A stretch of DNA of 64,000 nucleotides from Ariolimax columbianus (lineage: Eukaryota > Mollusca > Gastropoda > Stylommatophora > Arionidae): NCBI GenBank assembly GCA_036924085.1, contig JAVGWX010000011.1, positions 18,805,264-18,869,263 on the forward strand, written 5' to 3'. Position 1 is the first letter of the stretch; each line of letters opens with the position of its first letter. Shown here piece after piece: positions 1 to 11,399 of this stretch. The position numbers were made by a program, and so were the translations under genes. The notes under the pieces were generated by a model, which worked only from the letters and a program-made list of their open reading frames with translations, was not told the DNA's origin and did no database searches.

Positions 1-170
1 AGGCGGTACGTTTTCAAATGTGTATTCGTCCTGCGGTTAAGGAAAGAAAAGCATCGAGAAAGGGAACTATCCACTATACCTCACACAAGTTGTGACTTAA
101 CACAATGAAGTCTGATAACACTTCATCTTCGACGGCAGTATCTACTATGGGACTTGTAAGATGATTATCA

Positions 171-563
171 TTAGGTGCCTTGCCGGTTGACGTTGGCGAT
201 CATGGACCTCCATCCACTACTATCACGTGTGTCGTTTACCAACTCTGTTGTTGATTGTCGCCCCCGCCATTCTCTCAGGCTGTCCAACATCTTTTTTCTC
301 TGCCTTCCTCTGTCTCTCTTCTCTGCCGTTTTTCCCGTTGTCACAGCGTGCTCCAAGCCGCCTCTTCTCATAATATGCCCGAAAAATAATGACTGCCTTG
401 TTCTGCTCTTTGCAATTTGTTGTATTTGTATTTGTGGCTCTTCTTTAAATGTATCATTCGTCTTCTCTGCAATCCCTGGAATGTGCAGCATTCTTCTGTA
501 AAACCACATCTCCACTGATTCCGTTGTAAGATCAATATGTTGATAAGAGTGATCAGAGATCAT
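171..563 (-). pseudogene. RTE-like LINE reverse transcriptase C-terminal fragment
   Basis: A 130-codon open stretch resembles the region after the RT domain in RTE/BovB-like LINEs. It shows a line like EMWFYRRMLHIPG, then a 'GHIMRR' segment (usually W-FGHVxRM), a basic KRDRGRQRKKMLDSLREW segment (the common 'GRPRxRW' block) and a terminal W-R-S-M-I motif. The catalytic RT core and endonuclease are missing, so this is a 5'-truncated copy. The methionine is only the first in the open frame, not a real start. Family assignment rests on motif order alone. The 170 bases before it show nothing I recognise. Confidence 0.6.
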
Positions 564-619
564 AAGACACCCTGGTCCACAGCGACCTCGATTTCATGGA
601 AACCTTTTAGACACTCCAT

Positions 620-1090
620 CTAGCAGCTAAGGAAACTGCTGAACACAAAATGGCAAGACAGGATTACATATGCAGAAGTTTTTTTGACCACATGTCAGAT
701 GAGCAGCTCCCAAATAAAATACGATATGGTAAGCTTGAGTCAGGCAAGCGAGCTCGTGGTGGCAAAATAAAACGTTACAAAGAAACTCTGGACGCTTCAC
801 TAAAAAACTGCGGCCTTGACTCTGATGGTTGAGGGAACATTGCTGCTGATCGCTCTGCCTGGCAAAGGAAAATATCTTCTGTCGCGATTTATATGGAGCA
901 GACAAGAATCAGGGAAGCTGTACGGAAACAAGCGACACGAAAGTCAAGAGAAAAGTGGCTTCCGCATGACAGTCAGACAGTGTTTCTCTGCTCTCGGAGC
1001 CACATACGCTTTCGGGCTCGGGTTTGGTCAGCGATCTACGAATCCACTCCAGGATTGACAGATGACAATGCGGTTCTCTTCTGAAACGAT
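620..1090 (+). pseudogene. LINE C-terminal fragment with degenerate zinc-finger tail
   Basis: One frame runs from 650 to 1084 with a single internal TGA at 830-832. It reads DEQLPNKIRYGKLESGKRARGG, then KRYKETLDASLKNCGL, then NIAADRSAW, then a tail with C-x-R-x-FRARVW. This is the usual order of an RTE-like LINE C-terminus: 'P-x-x-LYGEL-G-R-GRPKKRYKD', a 'DRSAWR' motif, and a final C2H2 of the FRARIGLxSH type. The first Cys pair and final His of the finger are eroded. The element is 5'-truncated and dead. The same architecture recurs at 30.26-30.87 kb in a different, diverged copy. Confidence 0.6.
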
Positions 1091-1144
1091 GTACAAACAA
1101 CAACGCAGTGTGTTATTTCGCGCTAACGTTTATTGAGAAAAAAC

Positions 1145-1765
1145 AATATTAGAAAGATAGATAAAGAAAGGAACCTAGCGGTTATAATAGATCATACAGG
1201 TAAGGTGAGGGAGCAAGTTCAGGTAGCAGTAAAACTGGCAAATGCAACGTTAGGTATGATAAAAAGAAATATTAAACATAAACAAGGAAATGATAGTCAA
1301 ACTGTATAAAGCATTAGTTAGACCTAGATTGGAGTACTGTGTACAGGTGTGGAGGCCTTATCATAGAGGGGATATAAACATGCTGGAAAGGATACAAACA
1401 AGAGTGAACAAAGCTGAAAGTGGGATTTCAGAACTACAGTTATGAGGAAAGACTACGAAAAATCGGCCATCAGTATCTAGAAGAGAGAAGAATTCGAGGT
1501 GACAATACAGGTTTATAAGAAGATCAGAGAAATGGATAAATTATACTATAACAATTTTTTTCTTCAAAATACAGCCACCCACAAGAGCAAGAAGGCATAG
1601 CTACAAATTAACTAAAGAGAGGTCCAGATTAGATATTAGGAAATATTTTTTTAGTCAGAGAGTGGTGAATGCTTGGAATGCATTGCCACGGAAGGAGACA
1701 GTGGAGGCAGGGACAATTAATGGATTTAAGAATAAATTGGATGCGCATAGCTTTTAGAGCAAAGT
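1145..1765 (+). pseudogene. CR1-like LINE RT thumb/C-terminal fragment
   Basis: Conceptual translation, with frameshifts, gives ERNLAVIIDHTGKVREQV, then LANATLGMIKRNIKHK, then a YKALVRPRLEYCVQVWRPY-like stretch, ERIQTRV, YEERLRKIG, and a final DIRKYFFSQRVVNAWNALP-type motif. This is the classic post-catalytic part of CR1/Rex-like RTs. At least two frameshifts and several stops disable it. The same family's terminal motif occurs at about 9.1, 26.8 and 47.8 kb, and an RT core of similar type is at 63.4-64.0 kb. Confidence 0.65.
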
Positions 1766-1784
1766 AATTTAAATGAAACTGATT

Positions 1785-2420
1785 ATTGACAAACTCTGCA
1801 GGGTCTTCTTCTTTCTTCTTCTTAGCGTTCAGAATCTTTTGGTCATGCTATATCTGCAGGCCAGTCGTCGTGATGAAGTCTGTAGTCTACACCAGGTCGG
1901 AGCGGCTGCCCCACAGCTTTTGTCACAGCTCTGCATCCTCTGGCCAGGTCTGGCATCTCATTTCCCTATTGATTGGGCATTCCTGTAGAATATGCTCAGG
2001 GTTCTGGCCTCCTGTTCCACATGGGCACTCATCGGTGTGTTCCAGTAGTCTGCAGTGTCTAGTTCTCAGGCGAAATAAGGTAGTTTGTTGATGTCTTTTG
2101 AGTTGGTGAATTGGGTCTGGTGTACTGTCTATGTTCCTGTCTTCTCTCCATTGGTGTGTATACTGATTTCTGATGATGTTCTTGATTTCTCTGTATTGTA
2201 CTCGATGACTAAATTGTGCCATTTTGCTGCTATCTTTTGGAAGAGTGTCAGCTCTCTCGTTTCCCGTCATTTCGCATTTGGAGGGTAGCCACTGGAGGGC
2301 TATTGTTGAGTATCCCTGGAGTTTTCCTAGTTCTGATCTGATCTCTTATAACAGTGGTTCGTTGTTTGTTTTTGGTATTGTCTCTAATAATAGCAGGGTC
2401 TTATAAACCAGTATAAAGAC
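1785..2420 (-). pseudogene. RNase H-bearing LINE 3' fragment (family B)
   Basis: The open stretch 1923-2270 reads TGNERADTLPKDSSKM, the last RNase H motif (GNExAD). About 90 residues later comes a CCHC-like knuckle: DECPCGTGGQNPEHILQECP (C-x-C-x8-H-x4-C). The 3' side shows an AAGAAGAAG-rich tail near 1800-1820. The RT and most of RNase H are absent. Shorter relatives of the same family lie at 7130-7480, 25655-25910 and 49545-49885. RNase H LINEs are typical of the I/R1/Nimb-type groups; I cannot choose among them. Confidence 0.65.
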
Positions 2421-2629
2421 GTTAGGTTAAGTTTCGTTTCACCGGCTTACAGTGTCGTTCGTATGACAATGTGTGATCCATTGTATTTCCCAGGTAAGTA
2501 TGTGTATCGTTATGTTTAAGTTCTTGCCCCTGCCAACTAATCTTTCAAACTCCGAGGGTTATTCTAACCTGCCACTGTGGCTTGTGAAGCTAGGTTGTCT
2601 GTTCATTCATTGTTATAAACTACACAGTT

Positions 2630-3225
2630 AAGAGGGATCGCATCCAGAGGTAATTGCAAGAATAGCACAAACAACAGCGACGCTTGCTCGGCTGAAACCT
2701 ACATGGCAAGACAAGCGGCTTGCCATCGGCATAAAAGTTAGACGAATTCGCTCTCTGGTGATCTCAATATTTCTGTATGCCTGCGAGACGTCGACCATTA
2801 CAGCAGATATCTAGGGCAGAGTACATGGAATGGAAATGAGGTGGTGTAGAAAACTCCTAAATGTTACATATAAAAATCGTGTCACGAACGTAGAAATACG
2901 ACAGAGAGTTAAAAACGCTGTTGGTCCTTTTTGAAGATCTGTTCACAACAATCAAAAGACGAAAGATGGCCTGGTGCGGGCACGTCACGAGGTCCAACGG
3001 AATTACCAACTCGATACTCTTTGGTTCCGTGCCGGAAATGAAAGGGCGAGAACGTCCAAGGAAGAGGTGGGTGGACAACATCACTGAGTGGTCAAGCCTT
3101 CGTCCCGGTGAGATACGACAGGCAGCGGCTGACAGAGAAAGATGGCGTGGGATTTTGGGAGTGTCTTCAAGTGTCCTCCAACGACCTGATGGGTTACAGG
3201 ATGAACTGAACTGATACAGCAGCAA
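2630..3225 (+). pseudogene. RTE-like LINE 3' fragment overlapping the left end of the inverted repeat
   Basis: The upstream part reads LYACET-T-TADI, then EMRWCRKLLNVTYKN, then ...VRQRVKNAV. The 97-codon open stretch 2921-3214 reads FEDLFTTIKRRKMAWCGHVTRSNG, GRERPRKRWVDNITEW and DRERWRGILGVSSS. This is the RTE/BovB-like C-terminus in its normal order. The last bases, an ATGAACTGAACTGATAC terminal repeat, also occur in the right arm. The left-arm boundary (about 3187) therefore falls within the last few dozen bases of this LINE. Related fragments are at 12.6, 12.95, 22.9-23.5, 33, 43.6 and 44.1 kb. Confidence 0.7.
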
Positions 3226-3614
3226 TAATTACAAGCAATGCTATCACGGCATGGATCAAGGAACACACTGACTCTAAACAATTTCATGTTATGTCCACAA
3301 TGGTAGCCGTATAGACTTATTCACCTGTCTGATCGTGTGATCCCACTCTCGACTCTATCAAATGATAACTGTACCGAAACCTCGCTTAGTGTCATTGATG
3401 GAAATGTGGGGAGTACAGGAGTTGGCCACCACACCTGATAAAAAGCTGAGGTCTTGTACAGGGCTAGTACAAGTCTCTAACACTGCATCATTGACAGCAG
3501 TGAGTGCTACTGGATTACCTTTGCCTCATCTCTCCACAATCATTTACCTTGCATCTTGTTTAACACCTTCATCCATTAGCAGTCATATAACAATGTACAT
3601 CTCTCTTTCTGTTC

Positions 3615-3616
<2 letters not shown>

Positions 3617-3645
<29 letters not shown>
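3617..3645. repeat. (TC)n microsatellite, left arm
   Basis: About 14 TC dinucleotides. The mirror position in the right arm (53479-53556) carries about 39 AG dinucleotides, so this locus differs by about 50 bp between arms. Confidence 0.9.
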
Positions 3646-3650
<5 letters not shown>

Positions 3651-3699
3651 CCTTCTTTGGTTTCTTGTTTCTCTGTACTATCAATAAACAAATTTGACT

Positions 3700-6130
3700 A
3701 CCAACTAATGTGTGACAAAAATGAACTGTTGTTATCATATAAGAAATTCCAATGTTCACTGCCCACTGTTAGGCGCAACACAAAATACACAAGGAAGTAA
3801 AGCTCACAAACAAAAACTAGCCTTGAAAATATGTCAACCGTAACGGCTATCCCAACAACAAACTGTTGGTTATGTCAAGTAAAGAATGTAAAAATACATT
3901 GCCAACTCGCTGTTCATACTCATGGATGTATCAAATAATACAAACACAGCAGTCGGGGATGAAGTGGTAGAAACTTTACTATAAGAGAGAGATCTCAGCT
4001 TCAGTGAAAAGAGGGTAGCCCTTGCTCGCTGTCTTGACTTAATTACATATTAAAGATAGGTAAATTTAGTTCCATATCAGTAATTACTGTCAAATTTGAG
4101 GTACTAGAGACTTCATTGTTCGGATGCACACACGAATCCATACACTGACCAATACGTCCTGATACCGCCTTAAAGACTACTGTCTGGGGTGGGAAAGGGC
4201 GAGCCTTTGTCAATAGAATCCAGAAAGGCAAACGTTAATTCGAGCCAAAAACGTCAACTTTTGTTAGAATCACTTCTTGTCCCTATGTCAAATTTTTTAT
4301 AAAAGTAAATCAGGTTCTCAGTTACAGCTGGGTTGGCAGGAACATGTTGCAACCGGAGAGTAAACCGTGTACCTCAGCGAGAGAAGCACCCACTCTAACA
4401 ACGTTACATCCAACGTTCTACACTGTGGTCTTATAATGCTTTCCTTACAATGTTTCCATGGAATTCAAACTTTTTCTTCTGCATATCTCATGAAATAATT
4501 GTTCCTTTGTGACAGAATGTTCAAAGATCTGCAAGTCAATAATGTTCAAAGATCTGCAAGTCAATAATGTTCAAAGATCTGCAAGTCAATAATGTTAGGA
4601 CTGACCTTATTCTTACACTAAAAGGATATTTTATTAATATTACAACATAGCATATATTACAACATACCGGGTGGTCTGCCGGGGTCTTTGTATATGATAC
4701 GGACACGAATAGGACCACTGCCTCACTGAAAGCATGTCGTAAGAAGCGACTAACTGTGTGACATGACATAACACCGGCCATGGTTAGATGGTTTGTTTAG
4801 AGCACTATAGATGGCGCATAACAGGCTGCGGCGCTACTTTGCACTAGTCGATGGACACGCACATCGCTTAACCACCCTCCGTAAGCGCTTGTCCCAAAGC
4901 AGCACAGCTGTTTGCGCCTAGCCTACTAAGAAGGAAACCCTTCTGCCGGCTACATCCAGCTCATACCGGAGCTGGGATCTGTACGGGGGTATCTGCTCCT
5001 GTAGAAGAATGTCGGAAAAGAACTATGAAAGGGATGTAACCCATAAAATGTAAAAATAAGTCATACTTGGAGTTATCCCATCATAAAAAATTCGCGTGAG
5101 AGATTCTGGCTTGGGCGTCTCCCCTCTTTATCCAGGTACAACCTAGAACGAGTGAGCTATGGCCCTACACCAGAACCACATGGACGTGTACATTGGCATC
5201 TGTACACTGAAGGCGATAGGTGTTAATTATCCACCCGACCAAATTTCTCACGCTTGTTGTCGTCCTCGTGCACGACATATGGGGAGGAACAGCTCGCGAC
5301 CCCGGGCGCTCGTCGGTGACGATTGTGACAGCAAAGCCGTGCTTATCACAAGAGCTGAACCTTGAACCTTGACCGGCGTCGAAGTCATGGAGCGAACTAG
5401 ACAAGTAACTGGCAGAAGACAACACTGGCTGCTCCTGTAGCTGTTTATAGTTATGTTACAGTTAACATATATGCTGATGAATGTTTGAACTAGCTCTGTT
5501 GTGGTAACAACGTCTTGCATATTGTTTTTAAAATGTATCTAAAAATATACATAAAATGCAACTAAATGTTATAAATTACCCAAGAGTAGAGCTTGTCTAG
5601 AATGCTGCAATAAACACACACAAACTATTAGAATGGTTTGCTTATTTGCGTGTAATTATTAAATTATGTATATTATTGTGATGCATTTATTACATCCCTT
5701 TCTTTTGAATACATAACCATTGTGACGAAGTAAACATTGTCCATGTAAATACAGTTCACTACTAGGACGTGAAACTATTATCTAGCTAACCAAAGATTAT
5801 GTGCTGAGAGTTGGGTATGGTTAAGCGTGCTTATATTGCGTGTGTGCTACTTCATAAATGGTTCAGCGTTGGATATAATGAGTATATGTAAGCAAAGGTA
5901 TGTAAACTTTCTTGTTATAAATTTCTCGAAGATTGTTAATGTCACTGTGCATATCCAAAATTTAAACTGTATTTTTTCAAAAACAGCACACCCATTACTA
6001 TCATTATAATAACACCAGTGATATAGAATCGTGCATGTTCACAGCTGGCTGAATAAATGTAAATGAAATAATCATAATGTCATTTGAAATACGTAAAAAT
6101 CAAACTGAATCTTATTCCAGTATGTGAATT
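3700..6130. other. Left-arm sequence without recognisable genes
   Basis: No open stretch here resembles a known family, although it is mirrored at about 51.06-53.4 kb. It holds a 25-bp triplication (about 4515-4592) and a higher-GC block at about 5240-5400. That block has open frames on both strands (5159-5365 plus; 5165-5425 minus) that are preserved in the right arm but match nothing I know. An imperfect hairpin with CCAGCTC / GGAGCTGG arms lies near 4955-4980. Confidence 0.5.
4515..4592. repeat. 25-bp triplication, left arm only
   Basis: Three head-to-tail copies of a 25-bp unit containing TTCAAAGATCTGCAAGTC. The mirrored site near 52590 has a single copy, so two extra copies (50 bp) separate the arms here. 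I infer replication slippage after the arms separated. Confidence 0.9.
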
Positions 6131-6317
6131 TTCATTGTTAATTTTTTAGTTCACAACATGCATAAGTTGGCATGTTCAAGAATGTAAACAAACAGCTGCT
6201 AAAGTACACATTCATGCTGTCCTGTGTATTGATGAAATTGCATGTTGCACACATTTGGTATATCCGAATAATGGCACTATTAACAGACACAAAAAGGCAA
6301 AGACCTGGTAGTAATAC

Positions 6318-6640
6318 ATGCCTTATTATATCAGACATATATTTGCACATATGGTCGGCACTACGTCTTGTGCTGAATACATTTCGAGGCAGAAAATAAA
6401 TTGGTTTCGTCATCTCATGAGAATGCACCCTCATCATCTTCCACTTGTGGCTCACAGTGCTGGTAGATCTGGCTACAGGGTAAGGGGATGGGCACGAGGT
6501 AGGTGGATAGATAACATTACAATGATTCTGCAATGACAAGGGCTCACATTGACCGACGCAATGCACTAAGCGCAGGATAAACGATTTAAGCGCCTCACAT
6601 CGCTAAACGGCACAAGTGGAAAGAAAGCTAACTAACTAAT
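6318..6640 (+). pseudogene. LINE C-terminus and 3' end ('SAGRSGY' family), left-arm copy 1
   Basis: The 72-codon open stretch 6318-6536 reads VGTTSCAEYISRQKINWFRHLMRM, then SAGRSGY, then GRWIDNITM. This is the 'RQKIxWFGHLMRM...GRPRxRWxDDI' C-terminus of an RTE-like LINE. It is followed by a 3' UTR ending in CACAAGTGGAAAGAAA plus a CTAACTAACTAA tail. The same 3' end is found at 10205 and 12045 (opposite strand) and in the right arm. The copy is 5'-truncated and lies next to the (TG)n that begins the satellite module. Confidence 0.6.
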
Positions 6641-6899
6641 TTGCACATACACATATTTGTGTGTGTGTGTGAGCTCTACATTATATACAAATTTTAATAA
6701 ATATTATAATACATGTTACATACTGTTCCTGATGGTTTGTTTTTTAATGCAGCTTTAGAATTGCTTGCAGAACCACTTTGTTTGGTTTTGTTGTTGATGC
6801 AACAATTTAGCTATTTCAAACTCAGTAGGAGGTTGTTTATTTTTAAATGTTGGAATGTCCAAACCTAAGGCTTTGAGAGTCTTCAATGCTATTGAGGTT

Positions 6900-9060
6900 A
6901 ACATGTTCACAGCAAGATAATATGCAGGAACTTAAAGACTGGTGTTGATGTGTTAACTTGTGGATGGTAAGATACGATGTAGTAGATTAAAACTTGGCGT
7001 CAGTCTGCTAACATGTGAATAGTAAGATAACATGTAGACACTTAAAATGTAGTGCTGGGCTGTTGACGTGTGGTTAAAGTGATCATATGTAGGACATTAA
7101 CGCTCAATTTTGGTAGACTAACATGTTTAACGTCTTCTTTCTTCTTTGCTTTCAGGATCCTTTGGTCATGTTATATCTACAGACCAGTTTTCGTGATGAT
7201 GATCAGCTCCGCACTCTCTGATTACGTCTGACATCTCACTTCACTACAAACGAAGTATTCCTGTAGAATATTTTCAGAATTATGTTCCCCTGTTCCACAT
7301 GGGCACTCATCAGTGTATGAGATCTTGAGTCAGTATAGATTTTCTAGTATTCTTCAGTGTCCAGTTTTCAAGTGAAATAAGGTAATTTGTTGGTTTCTTT
7401 TGAGTTAGTGAATTCTCTCCATTGGTGTATTTAATTATATCTGCTGATGTTTTGATGTCTCTATGTCAGTAATAAGATAGTACGTAGCACAGTTAAGCTC
7501 GGTATCAGTCTGTTTACATGTGGATAGTAAGTTAAATGTGAGATTTACTTTGCAGGGCTGGTCTGCTAACATGTAGAAAGTAAAATAAAATGTAGGACAT
7601 TAATGTCCAACATCGGTTTCTTAACATGAGGGTAGTAACATATTTTATGTAAGACATTAAAGATTGATGTCCATCTGTTAACATGTAGATCTTAAGATAC
7701 TATGTACCACACTAAATCTGGGCATCGATCTATTAAAACATGGATAGTAAGAGATTATATAGGACATTCAAGTTGACATGCAGCTGTTAATATGTGGATA
7801 GCAAGATATTATTTAGCACAGCTAAGTTCGATGTTGATCTGTAAACTATGAATACTAAGATAAAATGTTGAATATTACTTCTCAGGGTAGGTCTACTAAC
7901 ATGTGAATCATGAAATACTCTACAATATATTAATGCTTGGGTTTCATCTGTTGACATGTAGATAGTTAGCTACTATGTAGGACATTAAATTTTGGCGTCA
8001 GTATGTTAACATGTAGATAGATGCTATTTAAGACATTATAGCTTGGTGTTGGTCTACTAACATGGATATTTAGAAAATTTGTAGGACGTGAAAGTTTGCT
8101 GTGCCAATAAGTGGATAGTACAATATAATCTAGGAAAATCAAGCTTTCTGTCAGTCTGTTAAGCTGTGGATAGTAAGATATTATGTAGGACCGTAAAGCT
8201 TGGTGCCGGACTGTTGACATGGGGACAGCAAATAGCGTGTAGGACATTAAATGTACTGTTGTCATGTCAACATGCGGATAGTTAGACACTATTTTTTACA
8301 CTAGAGCTTGTTGACAGTCTGTTAACATGTCGATTGAAAGATAATACGCATGACTAACACTCAGTGTTCTTCTGCTGGCAAGTGGATTCTAAAATAAAAT
8401 GTAGGACATCAAATCTCGGTATAGGTCTGCTGTGGGATCTTAGTGTGGGACATTAATTAACAGGGTCAGTCTGTTAACATGTGGATAGTAAGATACTATC
8501 TGAGACAGTAAAGCTCGTTGTCAGTGTCCATCTTTTGTCATGCAAATATTCAGATAATATATAGACCATTAAAGCTCAGTGCCTTTCTCTTTACATGTAG
8601 AAAATAAGATACTATTTTTATCAGTAAGGATCAGTGTAGGTCTGTTAATATGTTGATAGAAAAAAACTAGTTATTACATGAAAGCTCATTGTTGGTCTGT
8701 TAACATGGGGACAGCAGGATACTGTTTAGGACATTCATTGTCGGTGTCTGTCTGTTAATATGTTGAAGGCAAGATATTATATAAAACATAAAATACATGA
8801 TATGCAGGACAGTAGAGCTCACATTTAGTCTGCTAACATGTGAATAGGAAGATACTATATAGGACCTTAAAGCTGGGGGTTGACTTACATCTTTTGTCCC
8901 GCTGATACTGATACTATATAGAACCTTAAAGTTCGGTGTTGGCTTACATCTTCTGTCATGCTAATACTAAGATACCATATAGGACCTTAAAGCTTGGAGT
9001 GAATCTGTTAACATGGTGACTGTAAGACACTATGGGGATACTAATGTTAATGATTGGCCT
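6900..9060. repeat. Degenerate 55-60 bp tandem repeat array, left arm
   Basis: The recurring core is GGTCTGTTAACATGTGGATA, followed by a GTAAGATACTATGTAGGACATT-like phrase and AAAGCTCGGTGTT. About 35 diverged units are interrupted by the LINE fragment at 7130-7480. Units differ strongly from each other, so the array is old. The mirrored array is at about 48000-50290. Confidence 0.85.
7130..7480 (-). pseudogene. RNase H LINE 3' fragment (family B), left arm
   Basis: On the minus strand the sequence carries the knuckle region (GATGAGTGCCCATGTGGAACAG-like, i.e. D-E-C-P-C-G-T) and an AAG-rich 3' end. It matches the copy at 1785-2420 in order and content but has many stops. It is inserted inside the 55-60 bp array. 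Equivalent copies are at 25655-25910 and 49545-49885. Confidence 0.6.
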
Positions 9061-9480
9061 TATCTTAACTTCATTGTACTGGTTTAGAAGGCTCTTCAGA
9101 GTCTGTATACAACCAGTTTATTTCTATTTGTGAATGCATTAACTGACTCTACTTCTACTGCGGCAATGATTTCCAAGAATTAACCTCTCTTACTTAAAAA
9201 CATATTTCCTAATATCTAATATGGACCTATCTTTAAACAATTTGTAACTGTGCTCTCTTGTTCTTATAGTCGGCCGTCCTTTGAAAAACTTGGTATAGTC
9301 TAATTTGTCCTTTTCATTAATTAATTATAAAAAATCCCGTCACGCTATGCGGCGCATACGAAATATTGTATTAGGCCCATATTATTTTGTAACCAACAGC
9401 ATATAGTGGATGATGTGGTCAGCATCATGCCAGCCGCCTTTACCTCCCAGATTTTTCTGGTACCCAATTTATGTGGCTGG
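9060..9480 (-). pseudogene. CR1-like LINE terminal fragment, left arm
   Basis: The minus strand reads YKLFKDRSILDIRKY, then an eroded version of the WNALPQ motif, then a short tail toward 9090. Upstream, in element orientation, is a 140-bp block (9340-9480) containing GGTACCAGAAAAATCTGGG, which I cannot place in an RT. It recurs with this tail at 26745-27200 and 47520-47950. Stops and frameshifts make it a fossil. Confidence 0.55.
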
Positions 9481-9734
9481 GTCGACCATAGGGGCCGGTT
9501 TGTGATTAGAGAAAAAACAAAATGAATTTATACACTTGTATTAAGTCACCAGTCTGTTAACACGTGGTCGATAAGATACTGCAAAGGACAGTTTGTTTTT
9601 TGGGCGTTCACTTTATTGTAAAATTCTTCATCAGTCTAGATTTTTTGAAATGTGGATACAAAGAAACCGCAGAACAACAAAGATTGGTGTCAGTCTATGA
9701 ACATGTGCATAGAAAGTTTGTGGGTGTGACCATT

Positions 9735-10140
9735 ATATCATCGTGCTGGTCTGTTAACATGGGGACATATGACAATATATCTTGGTGCGGGTCTGTTAAC
9801 ATGGGGACAGATGACATATCTCGGTGCTGGTCTGTTAACATGGGGTCAGATGACATTATATCCCGGTGCTGGTCTGTTAACATGGGGACATATGACATTA
9901 TATCTCGGTGCTGGTCTGTTAACATGGGGACAGATGACATTATATATCTTGGTGCTGGTCTGTTAACATGAGGACAGATGACATTATATCTCGGTCCTGG
10001 TCTGTTAACATGGGAACGAATGACATTATATCTTGGTGCTGGTCTGTTAACATGGGAACAGATGACATTATATCTTGGTGCTGGTCTGTTAACATGGGGA
10101 CAGATGACATTATATCCCGGTGCTTGTCTGTTAAAATGGG
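9735..10140. repeat. 42-bp minisatellite array, left arm
   Basis: About ten head-to-tail units of 42 bp with core CTGGTCTGTTAACATGGGGA, then CAGATGACATTATATCTCGG. Since 42 is a multiple of three, several frames stay open and give a false 14-residue peptide repeat (CWSVNMGTDDIISR). The mirrored array (46790-47265) appears to have about two more units. The unit looks like the 56-bp unit minus about 14 bp. Confidence 0.92.
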
Positions 10141-10204
10141 GGACAGTTAGACACTTTGTAGGACGTTAAAGCTTGGTATCAGTCTCTTTACATATGGAAA
10201 GAAG

Positions 10205-10800
10205 AGTACTATGCTAGTTAGTTAGTTTAGTCAGTTTTTTTTTCACTTGTGTCGTTGAATGTTATGGGATACTTAATTCGTCTATCCTGCCCCAAGTGCG
10301 TTGTGTCAGTCAAATGTGAGCCCGTGTCGCTGCACAATCACTCTATCATCTATCCACCTACCTCACAGCCGCCGCCTTGTACTATAGCCAGATCTGCCAG
10401 CACTGTAAGCCATCAGTGGAATCTGATGAGGGTGCATTCTCATGAGATGACCAAACCAACTTATTTTCTGCCTAGAAGTGTAAACGGGACAAGACGTAGT
10501 GCCGACCATACTACGAATGTCGTTCATCCACATTTCGTCTTTCTTGATAACACTGATGACCTTCCATTCACAAGTAGAAATTCTGCTTCCACATGCCCTA
10601 GACAGAGACCATGTTTCACACTGGTAGCACAGAGTCTGCATAAATATACTGTTTGTCAGTTGTTCCTTTTTTGCCAAACTAATGCTTGTGTGCCTAAGCC
10701 GTGGTGACAGCTGATAAGTTACCGCAGATTCTTTCTGACACCTAGTCTCAATTTCCTTGTTGATCTTGCTGTCTGTTGAAAAAATACTGCCCACATACTT
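10205..10800 (-). pseudogene. LINE RT C-terminus and 3' end ('SAGRSGY' family), left-arm copy 2
   Basis: The minus-strand open stretch of 143 codons (10363-10794) reads GSIFSTDSKINKEIETRCQK, SPRLRHTSISLAKKEQL, LCYQCETWSLSRA, DIRSMVGTTSC, RQKISWFGHLMRM and SAGRSGY. This is the end of the RT domain (the YLGS block, then the Y-x-x-ETW line) and the C-terminal domain of an RTE-like LINE. The 3' UTR continues to the CTAACTAACTA end at about 10215. The catalytic RT motifs lie upstream and are absent. The right-arm equivalent is 46105-46710. Confidence 0.7.
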
Positions 10801-10904
10801 GAACTCATTGAAATACTACGTTGGATATGAAATCTCAGAGTTAGTCTGTTAACATGTGGATAGTAAATACTATGTAGGATATTAAATCTCAGTGTTGGTC
10901 TGTT

Positions 10905-11125
10905 AACATCATCATCATCATCAGTCCCATAACCTAGAAGGTCGTTGAGGCACTGTTTTTGCAGTTTGTAGTACCAGCTCTCACCCTACAACATCAGTGT
11001 GTCTTGGGCTGCTACACACTTGAGGGAGCCCATCTCTCTCCAGGTGGCAGTTCATTATAGTTGTGTCTAAATTTCATACAACAGAGCTGACACTGTCTTC
11101 AGCTAGGGCGAATGGCGCCAATCTC
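10905..11125 (-). pseudogene. LINE 3' end with (GAT)n tail, left arm
   Basis: The minus strand ends in TTATGGGACTGATGATGATG, a short GAT-repeat tail typical of some non-LTR elements. It is preceded by about 200 bp with GAGAGCTGGTACTACAAACT. No coding motif is left. The match in the right arm is 45800-46010, where an incidental open frame (45888-46199) crosses into satellite. Confidence 0.4.
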
Positions 11126-11399
11126 GTAAAGTTCAGCCATGTGAACTAGACCGTGAAATATGACACATGTTTAAGCGTAGTTCTATTGATATAGCCGATT
11201 TTCAATTCCAGGAAGAAAATACATAGCGATCAAATTAACCAGTCCAAATGGAAAACAACAACACATTTCATAGAACACAAGCATAAGTCGTCAACCAGTG
11301 TGAATTCCTGGCAAATCCATGGTCTGGCGGCATCTATAATGAACTAAAACAGAAGAGCAATGTAGAACCGTAGCCAATTATAGTGCCATCTTTGCTGCT

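Larger units (their letters stand above)
6655..9735. repeat. Satellite/LINE module, copy 1 (left arm)
   Basis: The module starts with (TG)n and GAGCTCTACA, passes through degenerate 55-60 bp tandem repeats, and ends with a CR1-like tail at 9.06-9.48 kb. A second copy lies in the same orientation at 24900-27690 in the spacer, and a third, inverted, at about 47265-50520. Embedded pieces (the family-B LINE at 7.1-7.5 kb and the CR1-like tail) are common to all three, so the module was duplicated as a unit. Confidence 0.85.

Noticed and set aside
5159..5425. Overlapping 68- and 86-codon frames in a higher-GC block as a host gene
   Set aside because: Conserved between arms only as expected from the duplication; no domain, splice pattern or start context supports a gene.
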